The notes under the pieces are model-generated. The model did not search any database, was not told where the DNA came from, and worked only from the letters and a program-made list of their open reading frames with translations. A DNA stretch of 23,592 bases, taken from an uncultured Verrucomicrobiota bacterium. Its GTDB lineage: Bacteria > Verrucomicrobiota > Verrucomicrobiia > Limisphaerales > UBA9464. The DNA lies in assembly GCA_903925515.1 (NCBI GenBank), contig CAIYFP010000487.1:1-23592 (forward strand). Direction: 5' to 3'. Shown piece by piece: positions 15,521 through 23,592 of this stretch. The position numbers and the translations under genes are program-made. Positions within the stretch are counted from its first letter, which is position 1. Every line of letters begins with the position of its first letter.

Positions 15521-15540
15521 GGGGACAGGATTTGTCGCTG
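15521..15540. promoter_or_regulatory. Candidate operator related to the one before the WYL gene
   Basis: GGGGACAGGA is identical to the left half at 13726-13735; the right half is TTTGTCGCTG instead of ATCTGTCACC, so the dyad GACA...TGTC is kept with altered spacing. It lies 63 bp before the DUF1553 start. It may mark control by the same regulator or may simply reflect the shared origin of both intergenic segments. Confidence 0.3.
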
Positions 15541-15603
15541 TTGACGCCGGTGGCTGCCGGTGGCCGGTGCGGGCGCGGAGAATCCACACGGGGAGCTTGA
15601 GCA

Positions 15604-18600
15604 ATGACACGGTCCCAGAGGGAGCAGGTTGGGTGGGCGCGGCGGCGGGGAGCGTGCCTTGCTGTCGGCGCATGGCTGTCGGTGCAGGCGGTGTTGGGCG
15701 CGGGTGCGGCGGCGGCCCCTGTCGATTTCAACCGCGACGTGCGCCGGATCCTTTCGGAGAATTGCTTCAGTTGCCACGGGCCGGACTCGAAGCCGCGCAA
15801 GGGTGGCGGGAAGGTGATGCGCCTCGACCATGCCGAAAGCGCGTACGCGGATCATGGCGGGATGCGGGCGATCGTCCCGGGCAAGCCGGATCAGAGCGAG
15901 GCGATGCGGCGGATGACGACGCGAGACGCGGACGACCTGATGCCACCGCCGGACTCCGGAAAGAAGCTGAAGGCGGAGGAGATCGCGCTGCTGCGGCGAT
16001 GGATCGAGCAAGGGGCACCGTACGCGCGGCACTGGGCGTATGCGAAGCCGGTGCGCCCGGTGGTTCCCAGGGTGCAGGACAGGGACTGGGTGCGAAACCC
16101 GGTGGATGCATTCATCGCGGAGCGCCTGGAGCGCGAGGGCTTGAGCCATGAGTTGGAAGCGGACCGGACGGTGCTGGCCCGAAGGGTGGCCTTGGACCTG
16201 ACCGGCCTTCCGCCGACGCCGGCGGAGGTGGATGCGTTTGTGGCGGACCCGGAGCCGGGCGCGTACGAGCGGATGGTGGATCGTTTCCTCAGGAAGGAGG
16301 CGTACGGCGAGCATTGGGCGCGGTTGTGGCTCGACCTTGCACGATATGCGGATTCGGCAGGCTACGCGGATGACCCGGGCCGGACGATCTGGGCCTACCG
16401 GGACTACGTGGTCCGCTCGATCAATCGCAACAAGCCGTTCGACCGGTTCACGATCGAGCAGCTGGCCGGCGACCTCCTGCCCGGCGCCGGGGACGACGAG
16501 ATCGTGGCGACGGCGTTCCACCGGAACACGCAGACGAACAACGAGGGCGGCACGAACGACGAGGAGTTCCGCAACGTGGCGGTCGTGGACCGCGTCAACA
16601 CGACGATGGCGGTCTGGATGGGCACGACGATGGCGTGCGCGCAGTGCCACAATCACAAGTACGACCCGATCTCGCAGGAGGACTACTTCAAGGTGTTCGC
16701 GGTCTTCAACAGCACGGCGGACGCCGACCGCGGGGATGAGTCGCCGGTGCACGCGCTCTACTCGCCGGAGCAGAAGCAGCAACTCAAGGAATGGAAGTCC
16801 GGCATCGCGCGCCTGGAGACGATCCTCCGGACGCCGACGCCCGCGCTCGAGCAGGAACAGGCGGCGTGGGAGAAGTTGCTGGCGGCGGAGCTTTCGTGGG
16901 AGCCGATGCCGCTTGCGGCGGTGTGGTCCAAGGCGGGTGCCGCGACGCATGCGGACGCGGACGGCTCCGTGCGGATCGAGCGTGGCGGCAAGACGGACAC
17001 CTACGCGCTGGAGGCACCCGTGCAGAAAACCGAGACGGTGACGGCGTTGCGCCTTCAGGTCTTGCCTCAGGACGGGCCGCCGGCCCGGGGCGTGGGCCAT
17101 GCGGATGGCAGCTTCGTGGTGACCGGAGTTCGTGGCGCGACTGTTCCGCCGGCGTCGGCCGTCCCGATGGCGCGATTCGTCCGGGTCGAGCTCCCGGGCA
17201 AGGCGAAGATCCTGTCGCTGGCGGAGGTCCAGGTCTTTCGCGGGGCGGACAACATCGCCATCGGCGGGGCGGCGAGCCAGAGCTCGACCGAGTACGAAGG
17301 CGATGCAGCGCGGGCGATCGACGGCAACACGGATGGTCATTACGAGCGGGCGAAATCCACGACGCACACGGCGGTCTCGAAGGATGATCCGTGGTGGGAA
17401 GTGGACCTCAAGATGGTCCAGGCGGTGAACCGCGTCGTCCTGTGGAACCGCACGGATGGGGCGGGCGAGCGGCTGTCGGGATACCGAGTGGTACTTCTCG
17501 ACGAGAAGCGAGGGAAGGTCTGGGAACAGCCGGCGATCGCGAAGGCGCCCTCGCCGAGCGCCGAGTTCCGGACGGACGGCGAGCGGCCGATCCGTTTTGT
17601 GGCGGGGGTGGCCGACTTCGAGGAGAAGGGCTTCCCGGCGTCGGCTGTGCTCGACAACAAGGACGCCATGAACCGTGGCTGGGCCGTTGGCCCGAGGTTG
17701 GGCGAGCCGCATGCGCTCACGCTCTTTCCCGACGGGCCGCTGGGGTTGGGCGCGGGGACGAAGCTTGTGCTGAAGGTGGAGCAGGAGTCGAAGTTTGAGC
17801 ACGCGACCCTCGGGCGGGTGCGCCTGATGAAGTCGTCGGATCCGCGGGCGGCGGAGCTGGCGCGCGTGCCGTCGTCGATCCTTGCGCTGCTGCGGGTCGA
17901 TCCGGCGCGACGGACGGACGCCGACAAGGCGGAGATCCTGCGGCACTTCGTCTCGATTGCCCCGTCGCTGAAGGGGGAGCGTGAGGAGTTGGCGCGACTG
18001 AAGAAGAGCGTGGAGGAGACGAAGCCGGTGACGACGGTGCCGGTGTTCCGGGAGCTGGCGGGCGACCAACGCCGCAAGACGCACATCCAGCGGCGGGGCA
18101 ACTATCTCGATCTGGATCGCGAGGTGCGCGAGGGGTTGCCGGAGACCTTCCATGCGGCGCCGGCGGGCCTGCCGGTGGACCGGCTGCTGCTGGCCCGGTG
18201 GCTGGTGTCGCCCGAGAACCCGTTGACGGCGCGGGTGCAGGTGAACCGGATTTGGGAGAGCTTGTTCGGGATCGGGCTGGTGCGCACGGCGGAGGAATTT
18301 GGCTCGCAGGGCGAGCTTCCATCGCATCCCGAGCTCCTGGATTGGCTGGCGGTGGAGTTCATGGAGAGCCCGTGGGACGTGAACCACCTGATACGGCTGA
18401 TGGTGACGTCGGCGGCGTACCGTCAGTCGTCGCGGGTGACGCCGGAGTTGGCGGCGGCGGATCCGGACAACCGCCTGCTGGCGCGGGGCCCCCGGTTCCG
18501 CCTGTCGGCGGAGATGATCCGGGACCAGGCGCTGGCGGTGGCGGGCCTGCTGAGCCCCGCCCTGTATGGCCCGCCGGTGCGGCCGCCGCAGCCGAGGCTG

Positions 18601-19119
18601 GGCTTGACCGCCGCGTTTGGCAGCGGCACGGACTGGGAGACGAGCGCGGGCGAGGACCGCTATCGGCGGGCGTTGTACACGACGTGGCGGCGATCGAACC
18701 CCTATCCTTCGATGACGACCTTTGACGCGCCGAACCGGGAGGTCTGCCAGGTGCGGCGGGAACGGTCGAACACGCCGTTGCAGGCGTTGGTGACGCTGAA
18801 CGACCCGGTGTACATGGAGGCGGCGCAGGCGCTTGCGCGGCGCATGGTGAGGGCGGGAGGGGGCACCGTGACGGAGCGGATCCGGCATGGGTACCGGCTT
18901 TGCCTTGGACGGAGTCCCTCGGAGGAGGAATTGGGCCGCCTGACGGGATTCCATGCGAGGTCGCTGGAGCGGTTCCGGGCGGATGGCGCGAAGGCGATGG
19001 ACGTGGCGACGAAGCCGCTGGGCGAGGCGCCGGCGGGAGTGGACATCCCGGAGCTTGCCGCGTGGACGATGGTGGGCAACGTGTTGCTGAACCTCGACGA
19101 GATGTTGATGAAGCGCTGA
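15604..19119 (+). CDS. Exported PSCyt1-DUF1549-F5/8C-DUF1553 (PSD1) protein
   Basis: This 1171-residue protein combines a Sec-type signal peptide (about 1-38), a PSCyt1-like cytochrome c domain with heme motif C54-F-S-C57-H58, a DUF1549 (PSCyt2) domain (about 165-375), a second CxxCH (C345-A-Q-C348-H349), a discoidin/F5-8 type C carbohydrate-binding-like domain (about 525-675; IAIGGAASQSST to WWEVDL and VNRVVLWNRTD), and a C-terminal DUF1553 (PSD1) domain (about 850-1110). Such proteins are abundant in Planctomycetota and Verrucomicrobiota, often near sulfatases and glycan-degrading genes. Their reaction is unknown; periplasmic electron transfer linked to polysaccharide use is a common suggestion. 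The ATG at 15604 gives the signal peptide, with GGGGAG about 10 bp upstream. The DUF1501 gene follows after 16 bp, the usual pairing. Codon choice leans more to C than in the flanking G-rich genes. Confidence 0.92.
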   Translation: MTRSQREQVGWARRRGACLAVGAWLSVQAVLGAGAAAAPVDFNRDVRRILSENCFSCHGPDSKPRKGGGKVMRLDHAESAYADHGGMRAIVPGKPDQSEAMRRMTTRDADDLMPPPDSGKKLKAEEIALLRRWIEQGAPYARHWAYAKPVRPVVPRVQDRDWVRNPVDAFIAERLEREGLSHELEADRTVLARRVALDLTGLPPTPAEVDAFVADPEPGAYERMVDRFLRKEAYGEHWARLWLDLARYADSAGYADDPGRTIWAYRDYVVRSINRNKPFDRFTIEQLAGDLLPGAGDDEIVATAFHRNTQTNNEGGTNDEEFRNVAVVDRVNTTMAVWMGTTMACAQCHNHKYDPISQEDYFKVFAVFNSTADADRGDESPVHALYSPEQKQQLKEWKSGIARLETILRTPTPALEQEQAAWEKLLAAELSWEPMPLAAVWSKAGAATHADADGSVRIERGGKTDTYALEAPVQKTETVTALRLQVLPQDGPPARGVGHADGSFVVTGVRGATVPPASAVPMARFVRVELPGKAKILSLAEVQVFRGADNIAIGGAASQSSTEYEGDAARAIDGNTDGHYERAKSTTHTAVSKDDPWWEVDLKMVQAVNRVVLWNRTDGAGERLSGYRVVLLDEKRGKVWEQPAIAKAPSPSAEFRTDGERPIRFVAGVADFEEKGFPASAVLDNKDAMNRGWAVGPRLGEPHALTLFPDGPLGLGAGTKLVLKVEQESKFEHATLGRVRLMKSSDPRAAELARVPSSILALLRVDPARRTDADKAEILRHFVSIAPSLKGEREELARLKKSVEETKPVTTVPVFRELAGDQRRKTHIQRRGNYLDLDREVREGLPETFHAAPAGLPVDRLLLARWLVSPENPLTARVQVNRIWESLFGIGLVRTAEEFGSQGELPSHPELLDWLAVEFMESPWDVNHLIRLMVTSAAYRQSSRVTPELAAADPDNRLLARGPRFRLSAEMIRDQALAVAGLLSPALYGPPVRPPQPRLGLTAAFGSGTDWETSAGEDRYRRALYTTWRRSNPYPSMTTFDAPNREVCQVRRERSNTPLQALVTLNDPVYMEAAQALARRMVRAGGGTVTERIRHGYRLCLGRSPSEEELGRLTGFHARSLERFRADGAKAMDVATKPLGEAPAGVDIPELAAWTMVGNVLLNLDEMLMKR

Positions 19120-19135
19120 GGAGACCAGGAATCGC

Positions 19136-20596
19136 ATGCATCCCCGACTCGAACGTTTGCAGGACCTGACCCGGCGCCATTTCCTCGGGAAGACGGCGCA
19201 TGGGATTGGCGCGATCGCGCTGGCGTCGATGCTGGAGGGCCATGCGGCGGGCATGGCGCCTTCGGGGCCCGGGCTTGCTGATCCGCTTGCTCCGAGGACG
19301 CCGCCGTTTCCGGGCAAGGCGAAGCGGGTCATCTACCTGCATCTCACCGGTTCGCCGCCGCACCTCGACCTGTACGACTACAAGCCCGAGCTGGTGAAGC
19401 GGAACGGCCAGGATTGCCCGGACGCGTTTCTCAAGGGCAAGCGGTTCGCCTTCACGTCCGGGGTGCCGAAGCTGCTGGGGACGCCGCGGAAGTTCGCGCG
19501 GCACGGGCAAGGCGGTGTCTGGCTGTCTGACGCGATCCCGCACCTGCATTCGGTGGCGGACGAGCTGTGCGTGATCCGGTCGATGACGACGGACCAGTTC
19601 AACCACGCGCCGGCGGAGTTGCTGGTGTACACGGGGTCGCCGAGGCCCGGTCGGCCGTCGATCGGATCGTGGGTGACGTACGGCCTTGGTTCGGAGAACC
19701 AGAACCTTCCCGGGTTCGTGGTGCTGATCTCCAGCGGGGTGCAGCCCAACGGCGGGCGCAATTCGTTTGGCAGCGGCTTTCTTCCGTCGGTCTTCCAGGG
19801 CGTCCAATGCCGGTCGAAGGGGGACCCGGTGCTGTACGCCTCCGACCCGCAGGGCATGGACCGCGAGACGCGGCGGATGAGCCTGGACGTGCTGAGGGAG
19901 CTGAACGAGCTCCAGCATCGCGAGCTGGGCCACCCGGAAACGGCGACGCGGATCGCGCAGTACGAGCTGGCGTTCCGGATGCAGGCCTCGGTGCCGGAGG
20001 TGATGGACATCAGCCGTGAACCTGCGGCGATCCTTGAGGCCTATGGCGCGAAGCCCGGCGAGTCGAGCTTCGCGAACAACTGCCTGCTGGCGCGTCGGCT
20101 GGTGGAGCACGGAGTCCGGTACGTGCAATTGTTTGACTGGGGCTGGGACTTCCACGGCACCGGCCCGAGCGAGGACATCCGGGATGGACTGACGAGGAAG
20201 TGCGCGACGATGGATCGCCCGGTGGCGGCGCTGCTGAAGGACCTACGGCAGCGAGGGATGCTGGACGAGACCCTCGTGGTGCTTGGGGGTGAATTTGGGC
20301 GCACGCCGTTCCGCGAGGGACGCACGGCCAAGGGCGACATCCTTGGGCGGGACCATTTTCCGGACTGCTACTCGATGGTGGTGGCGGGGGGTGGCATCCG
20401 GGGCGGGATGATGTACGGCGAGTCGGACGAGCTGGGATTCAGCCCGGCGGAGAACAAGGTCAACGTGCACGACCTGCAGGCGACGTTGCTGCATGCGCTG
20501 GGGTTCAATCACGAGCGGCTGACGTACCGGTTCCAAGGGCGCGACTATCGCCTGACGGACATCCATGGCGAGGTGATCCGCGGGATCCTTGCTTGA
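19136..20596 (+). CDS. DUF1501 protein with Tat signal
   Basis: The 486-residue product opens with a twin-arginine signal (T12-R13-R14-H-F-L-G-K19 followed by a hydrophobic stretch to about 40), so it is exported folded. The rest is one DUF1501 domain, a family related to the alkaline phosphatase/sulfatase fold. Recognisable family segments are TGSPPHLDLYDYKPEL (70-85), the QFNHAPAELLVYTGSPRPGRPSIGSW region, QLFDWGWDFHG, GGEFGRTPF and GRDHFPDCYSMVVAGGGIRGG. The reaction is not established for the family. The gene follows the DUF1553 gene by 16 bp with an AGGA ribosome binding site (19127-19130). The two are nearly always neighbours in this phylum and are likely to act together in the cell envelope. 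Length and ends are normal. Confidence 0.93.
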   Translation: MHPRLERLQDLTRRHFLGKTAHGIGAIALASMLEGHAAGMAPSGPGLADPLAPRTPPFPGKAKRVIYLHLTGSPPHLDLYDYKPELVKRNGQDCPDAFLKGKRFAFTSGVPKLLGTPRKFARHGQGGVWLSDAIPHLHSVADELCVIRSMTTDQFNHAPAELLVYTGSPRPGRPSIGSWVTYGLGSENQNLPGFVVLISSGVQPNGGRNSFGSGFLPSVFQGVQCRSKGDPVLYASDPQGMDRETRRMSLDVLRELNELQHRELGHPETATRIAQYELAFRMQASVPEVMDISREPAAILEAYGAKPGESSFANNCLLARRLVEHGVRYVQLFDWGWDFHGTGPSEDIRDGLTRKCATMDRPVAALLKDLRQRGMLDETLVVLGGEFGRTPFREGRTAKGDILGRDHFPDCYSMVVAGGGIRGGMMYGESDELGFSPAENKVNVHDLQATLLHALGFNHERLTYRFQGRDYRLTDIHGEVIRGILA

Positions 20597-21026
20597 GCCG
20601 GGTTGATGGAATTGGGGCGGTTGCCCTTGCTGGATGTTCCTTCGCGGGAGCCTTGTCCCTTGGGGGTTTCGGGCCATGGACCGGCCCGCGCATCGTCCAC
20701 TCCACGTCTTGCGAAGGAATGCGCGGCGCAACCACTTCGCCCCCAGCGGCATCGATTCGGCTGAGCCCGGCGGGCGGGCTTCCCATGAACTGACGGGGCG
20801 GGAGGCCGGACGGTGTTCACTCGCCCCGTCGAGCCAGTCCTGCTTGGGCCCTGATCTCGGCCCGCGGACTTCGCCGGCTCATCACTCATGGCGACAGCCT
20901 GCTGGGCCAACCCGCGAGTGGGGCCGCACGGGGTGGGAACCGGGGACTGCTGTGAGCCTTGCGCGGGGATCGGGGGCTGGGATTGAGGGCTCGCGCCGGG
21001 GCGCTGGGGCTGGGTAGCGTGGCAGC
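20597..21026. other. 430-bp intergenic region upstream of glgB
   Basis: No gene is supported: the open frames at 20593-20793 and 20634-21017 have weak codon bias and no recognisable product. A short hairpin AGCCCG/CGGGCT (20764-20780) has no T tract. The last 65 bases are rich in G runs on the coding strand (20965-21014). I see no clear promoter. Confidence 0.55.
20965..21014 (+). promoter_or_regulatory. G-run cluster in the glgB leader (possible G-quadruplex)
   Basis: Seven runs of three or more G occur in 50 bases: 20965-20968, 20972-20976, 20979-20981, 20987-20989, 20998-21001, 21006-21009 and 21012-21014. The first four fit the G3+N1-7 pattern. The cluster ends 12 bp before the glgB ATG. 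G-rich coding strands are common here, so function is uncertain. Confidence 0.3.
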
Positions 21027-23222
21027 ATGTTGTTGACGTCGGCGGAGCTTGAAGCGTTGGTGCGGGGCAACTGCGGGACGCCGCATTCGTTGCTGGGAAT
21101 GCATCCGCTGGGGGATGGCACGGGAGTGGTGGGGCGGGCGTTGGTTCCCGGGGCGGTGACGGTGGACATGGTGCCGGTGCACGATCGCAGGGCGCCGGTG
21201 ATTGCGCTGGGGAGGATTGGCGACACGGACGTGTTCGAGGGCGTGAGCCGCGAGGTGCGGCGGGTGCATGCCTACGACCTGCGGGTGACATGGGCCGGGG
21301 GTGGGGAGACGCGGGGGAGGGATCCGTACTCGTTCTGGCCCACGGTGGGGGAGACGGACCTGCATGGGTTCAACGAGGGCAATCACCGGCGGCTGTACGA
21401 GGTGCTGGGGGCGCAGTTGCGGGAGCTGGACGGCGTGCATGGGACGGCGTTCGCGGTGTGGGCGCCGAACGCGAGGAGGGTGTCGGTGGTGGGGGATTTC
21501 AACGGGTGGGACGGCCGGCGGCACGTGATGCGGGCGCTGGGGGCGTCCGGGGTTTGGGAGATCTTCGTGCCGGGTGTGGGGGCGGGGGCGTTGTACCAGT
21601 TCGAGTTGGTGGAGGCCGGGGGCGCGGTGCGCGTGAAGACGGACCCGATGGGGTTTGGGTTCGAGGTGGCGCCGAAGCATGCGGCCGTGGTGTGCGACAC
21701 GCGGCGTGGGGGCTGGGGGGACGACGCGTGGATGCGGCGGCGGCGGGAGGGGAACCTGCTGAGGGGGCCGATGAGCATCTACGAGGTGCATCTTGGGTCG
21801 TGGCGCAAGAAGGGTCGCGGGGAGTCGTTGGGTTACCGCGAGGCGGCGGGTCCGTTGGTGGACTACGTGAGGAGGATGGGGTTCACGCACGTGGAGTTCC
21901 TGCCGTTGGCGGAGCATGCGTATTACCCGAGCTGGGGGTACCAGGTGACCGGGTTTTACGCGCCGACATCCCGGTACGGGACGGCGTCGGACCTCCAGTT
22001 CCTTGTGGAGACGTTGCATGACGCGGGCATTGGGGTGCTGGTGGACTGGGTGCCGGCGCATTTCCCGCGGGATGACTGGGCGTTGGCGCGGTTCGACGGG
22101 ACGGCGCTGTACGAGCATGAGGACCCGAGGCAAGGGGCGCACCAGGACTGGGGCACGTTGATCTTCAACTTTGAGCGGCACGAGGTGAGGAACTTCCTTG
22201 TGGCGAACGCGCTCTGCTGGTGTGACCGCTTCCATGTGGACGGGCTGCGGGTGGACGCGGTGGCGTCGATGTTGTACCTCGACTACTCGCGCAAGGAGGG
22301 CGAGTGGGTGCCGAACAAGCACGGGGGACGCGAGAACCTTGGGGCGGTGGAGTTCCTGCGGCATTTCAACCATGTGGTGCACACGGAGCACCCCGGGGTG
22401 GCGACGATTGCCGAGGAGAGCACGGCATGGCCGATGGTGTCGCGGCCTCCGTGGCTGGGGGGTCTGGGATTCAGCCTGAAGTGGAACATGGGCTGGATGC
22501 ACGACACGCTGGGGTATTTCAGGAGGGACCCCGTGCACCGGAAGTACCACCAGAACGACCTGACGTTCGCGATGCTCTACCATCACCAGGAGAACTTCGT
22601 GCTTCCGCTTTCCCATGACGAGGTGGTGCACGGCAAGGGTTCGTTGCGTCGGCGGATGCCGGGGGATGACTGGCAGGGGTTCGCGAACCTGCGCGCGTTG
22701 CTGGCGTACCAGTGGTTGTTTCCGGGCAAGAAGCTGTTGTTCATGGGCGGGGAGCTGGGGCAGGGGACGGAGTGGGACGAGAACGGGGAGGTTGCGTGGC
22801 ACCTGCTGGAGCAGGGGCCTTATCATGCGGGGTTGCAGCGGTTGGTGGCGGACCTGAACGCGCTTTACCGGCGGGAGACGGCGCTCCACCGGGGGGACTA
22901 CCGGCCGGACGGGTTCTGGTGGATCGACTGCGCGGACCATGCGAACTCGGTGCTCACGTTTGCGAGGCACGACGCGGAGACGGGCCGGCACGTCGTGGTG
23001 ATCATGAACCTGACGCCAAACCCGCGGCATGGGTACAGGGTGGGCTTGCCGATGGCGGGGCATTGGAAGGAGCTGCTGAACACCAACGCGGCCGTGTACG
23101 GGGGCTCGGACATGGGCAACCCGCTGGGCGTGCGATCCGAGGAGTTCCCGGCCCAGAACCAAGGCCAGTCGGGCCTGTTCACGTTGCCGCCCTTGTCGGT
23201 GTCGGTCTTCGCTCCCTCGTGA
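21027..23222 (+). CDS. glgB: 1,4-alpha-glucan branching enzyme (GH13)
   Basis: The 731-residue protein is a full-length glycogen branching enzyme, close to the 728 residues of the E. coli enzyme. It cuts alpha-1,4 glucan chains and rejoins them as alpha-1,6 branches in the cytoplasm during glycogen synthesis. Domains are an N-terminal E-set/N1 module (about 1-100), CBM48 (about 120-225), the GH13 catalytic barrel (about 250-600) and a C-terminal all-beta domain (about 625-728). Catalytic residues are all present: nucleophile D410 in DGLRVDAV, acid/base E463 in IAEEST and D531 in LSHDEVVHGKG, with the same spacing as in E. coli (53 and 121). The ATG at 21027 gives the expected N terminus; a clear ribosome binding site is not seen. 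No other glycogen gene is in the window, so the gene appears to be transcribed alone. Confidence 0.97.
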   Translation: MLLTSAELEALVRGNCGTPHSLLGMHPLGDGTGVVGRALVPGAVTVDMVPVHDRRAPVIALGRIGDTDVFEGVSREVRRVHAYDLRVTWAGGGETRGRDPYSFWPTVGETDLHGFNEGNHRRLYEVLGAQLRELDGVHGTAFAVWAPNARRVSVVGDFNGWDGRRHVMRALGASGVWEIFVPGVGAGALYQFELVEAGGAVRVKTDPMGFGFEVAPKHAAVVCDTRRGGWGDDAWMRRRREGNLLRGPMSIYEVHLGSWRKKGRGESLGYREAAGPLVDYVRRMGFTHVEFLPLAEHAYYPSWGYQVTGFYAPTSRYGTASDLQFLVETLHDAGIGVLVDWVPAHFPRDDWALARFDGTALYEHEDPRQGAHQDWGTLIFNFERHEVRNFLVANALCWCDRFHVDGLRVDAVASMLYLDYSRKEGEWVPNKHGGRENLGAVEFLRHFNHVVHTEHPGVATIAEESTAWPMVSRPPWLGGLGFSLKWNMGWMHDTLGYFRRDPVHRKYHQNDLTFAMLYHHQENFVLPLSHDEVVHGKGSLRRRMPGDDWQGFANLRALLAYQWLFPGKKLLFMGGELGQGTEWDENGEVAWHLLEQGPYHAGLQRLVADLNALYRRETALHRGDYRPDGFWWIDCADHANSVLTFARHDAETGRHVVVIMNLTPNPRHGYRVGLPMAGHWKELLNTNAAVYGGSDMGNPLGVRSEEFPAQNQGQSGLFTLPPLSVSVFAPS

Positions 23223-23234
23223 TGCCCCGGGGGA

Positions 23235-23592
23235 TCAACGGATTGACGTCGCCTGCCGCTTGCCGTCAGGCGTGCGCGACCAGCGCGCGGCGAGGGCACC
23301 GCAGACGACGAGCTGGAGCGGGTGATAGAGCAGGACGGGAAGGAGGATGAGGCCGAGGCCGGGATGGGCGCCGAAGATGGCCTTCGCGAGCGGGATGCCG
23401 GAGGCGATGGTCTTCTGAGGGGCGCAGAACATGGCGGCGGTCCAGTCCGGGCGGTCGAGGCGGAGAAGGCGCGCGATCGCATGGGTGCCGAGCATGGCGA
23501 GGACGAAGACGAGGAGGACGCCGAGCGCGGCGCCGGCGGTGACGCCGGGGCCCATTCCGGACCACACTCGTTGCGTCACGGACTCGCAGAAG
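23235..23592 (-). CDS. SBF-like (bile acid:sodium symporter family) transporter, C-terminal part
   Basis: The reading frame on the minus strand enters from beyond the right edge without a stop and ends at 23235, so only the last 119 or so residues are present. Two hydrophobic helices (VTAGAALGVLLVFVLAMLG and LGLILLPVLLYHPLQLVVCG) flank the segment AMFCAPQKTIASGIPLAKAIF, which matches the conserved QKT-(L/I)-ASG-x-P region of SBF-like/YfeH-type members of the bile acid:sodium symporter superfamily. The C terminus is short and basic (RWSRTPDGKRQ). The substrate cannot be inferred. It converges with glgB, with 12 bp between the stops. The only internal starts are alternatives such as GTG 23579; the true start lies outside the window. 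Confidence 0.85.
   Translation of the reverse strand, partial: FCESVTQRVWSGMGPGVTAGAALGVLLVFVLAMLGTHAIARLLRLDRPDWTAAMFCAPQKTIASGIPLAKAIFGAHPGLGLILLPVLLYHPLQLVVCGALAARWSRTPDGKRQATSIR

Larger units (their letters stand above)
14775..15603. other. 829-bp intergenic region upstream of the DUF1553 gene
   Basis: I find no convincing gene. Open frames on both strands (for example 14814-15224) lack the codon pattern of neighbouring genes and have no family resemblance. From 15128 onward the region holds copy B of the dispersed repeat, a 15-bp inverted repeat (15239-15253 with 15320-15334), small hairpins (GGCATG/CATGCC at 15301-15320; GCGTGA/TCACGC at 15451-15469) and a GGGGACAG-type element (15521-15540). 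The first 350 bases (14775-15127) hold nothing I can name. Confidence 0.65.

Noticed and set aside
15241..19332. Minus-strand open frame of 1363 codons opposite the DUF1553 gene
   Set aside because: Same cause; Arg/Pro/His-rich shadow of a well supported gene.
20634..21017. Open frame of 127 codons before glgB
   Set aside because: Mixed codon use, no recognisable product, and it ends in the G-run leader.

Overview
The window is one stretch of a very GC-rich bacterial chromosome (roughly 70% G+C by eye, with strong G/C at third codon positions). The neighbouring pair of a PSCyt1/DUF1549/DUF1553 cytochrome-like protein and a Tat-exported DUF1501 protein is typical of the PVC group. Together with the aerotolerance-type VWA operon and the FtsK-like cluster this suggests Verrucomicrobiota, or less likely Planctomycetota; that assignment is inference. 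All genes but the last lie on the + strand.

Region 1 (1-7472) is the end of a Bat/aerotolerance-type operon. It holds a membrane protein whose reading frame runs off the left edge through two 69-bp tandem repeats, two consecutive VWA proteins with intact MIDAS residues, a small TPR-like protein ending in a CxxCxxCxxxC motif, and a 1271-residue exported helical-repeat protein with one C-terminal membrane helix. Junctions are 4-bp overlaps or gaps of a few bases. MoxR and DUF58 genes, expected upstream, would lie outside the window.

Region 2 (7585-12547) is the most interesting part: a compact four-gene cluster with two small WXG100-like helical-hairpin proteins (both with W-x-D-x5-F instead of W-x-G), a long helical protein between them, and a 1297-residue membrane-anchored FtsK/SpoIIIE ATPase resembling EccC/EssC. 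No other known type VII secretion part is present. It looks like a minimal, divergent type VII-like system in which the middle ATPase domain is the intact one. An SDR oxidoreductase follows (12602-13426).

Region 3 (13427-15603) is a WYL-domain regulator gene flanked by two diverged copies of the same noncoding segment. Each ends in a related GGGGACAG...TGTC element, close upstream of the WYL gene and of the DUF1553 gene respectively, so it may be an operator.

Region 4 (15604-20596) is the DUF1553/DUF1501 pair, presumably one exported unit. After a 430-bp gap with a G-run-rich leader come glgB (21027-23222, complete with all catalytic residues) and, convergent with it 12 bp away, the C-terminal part of an SBF-like (bile acid:sodium symporter family) transporter that runs off the right edge.
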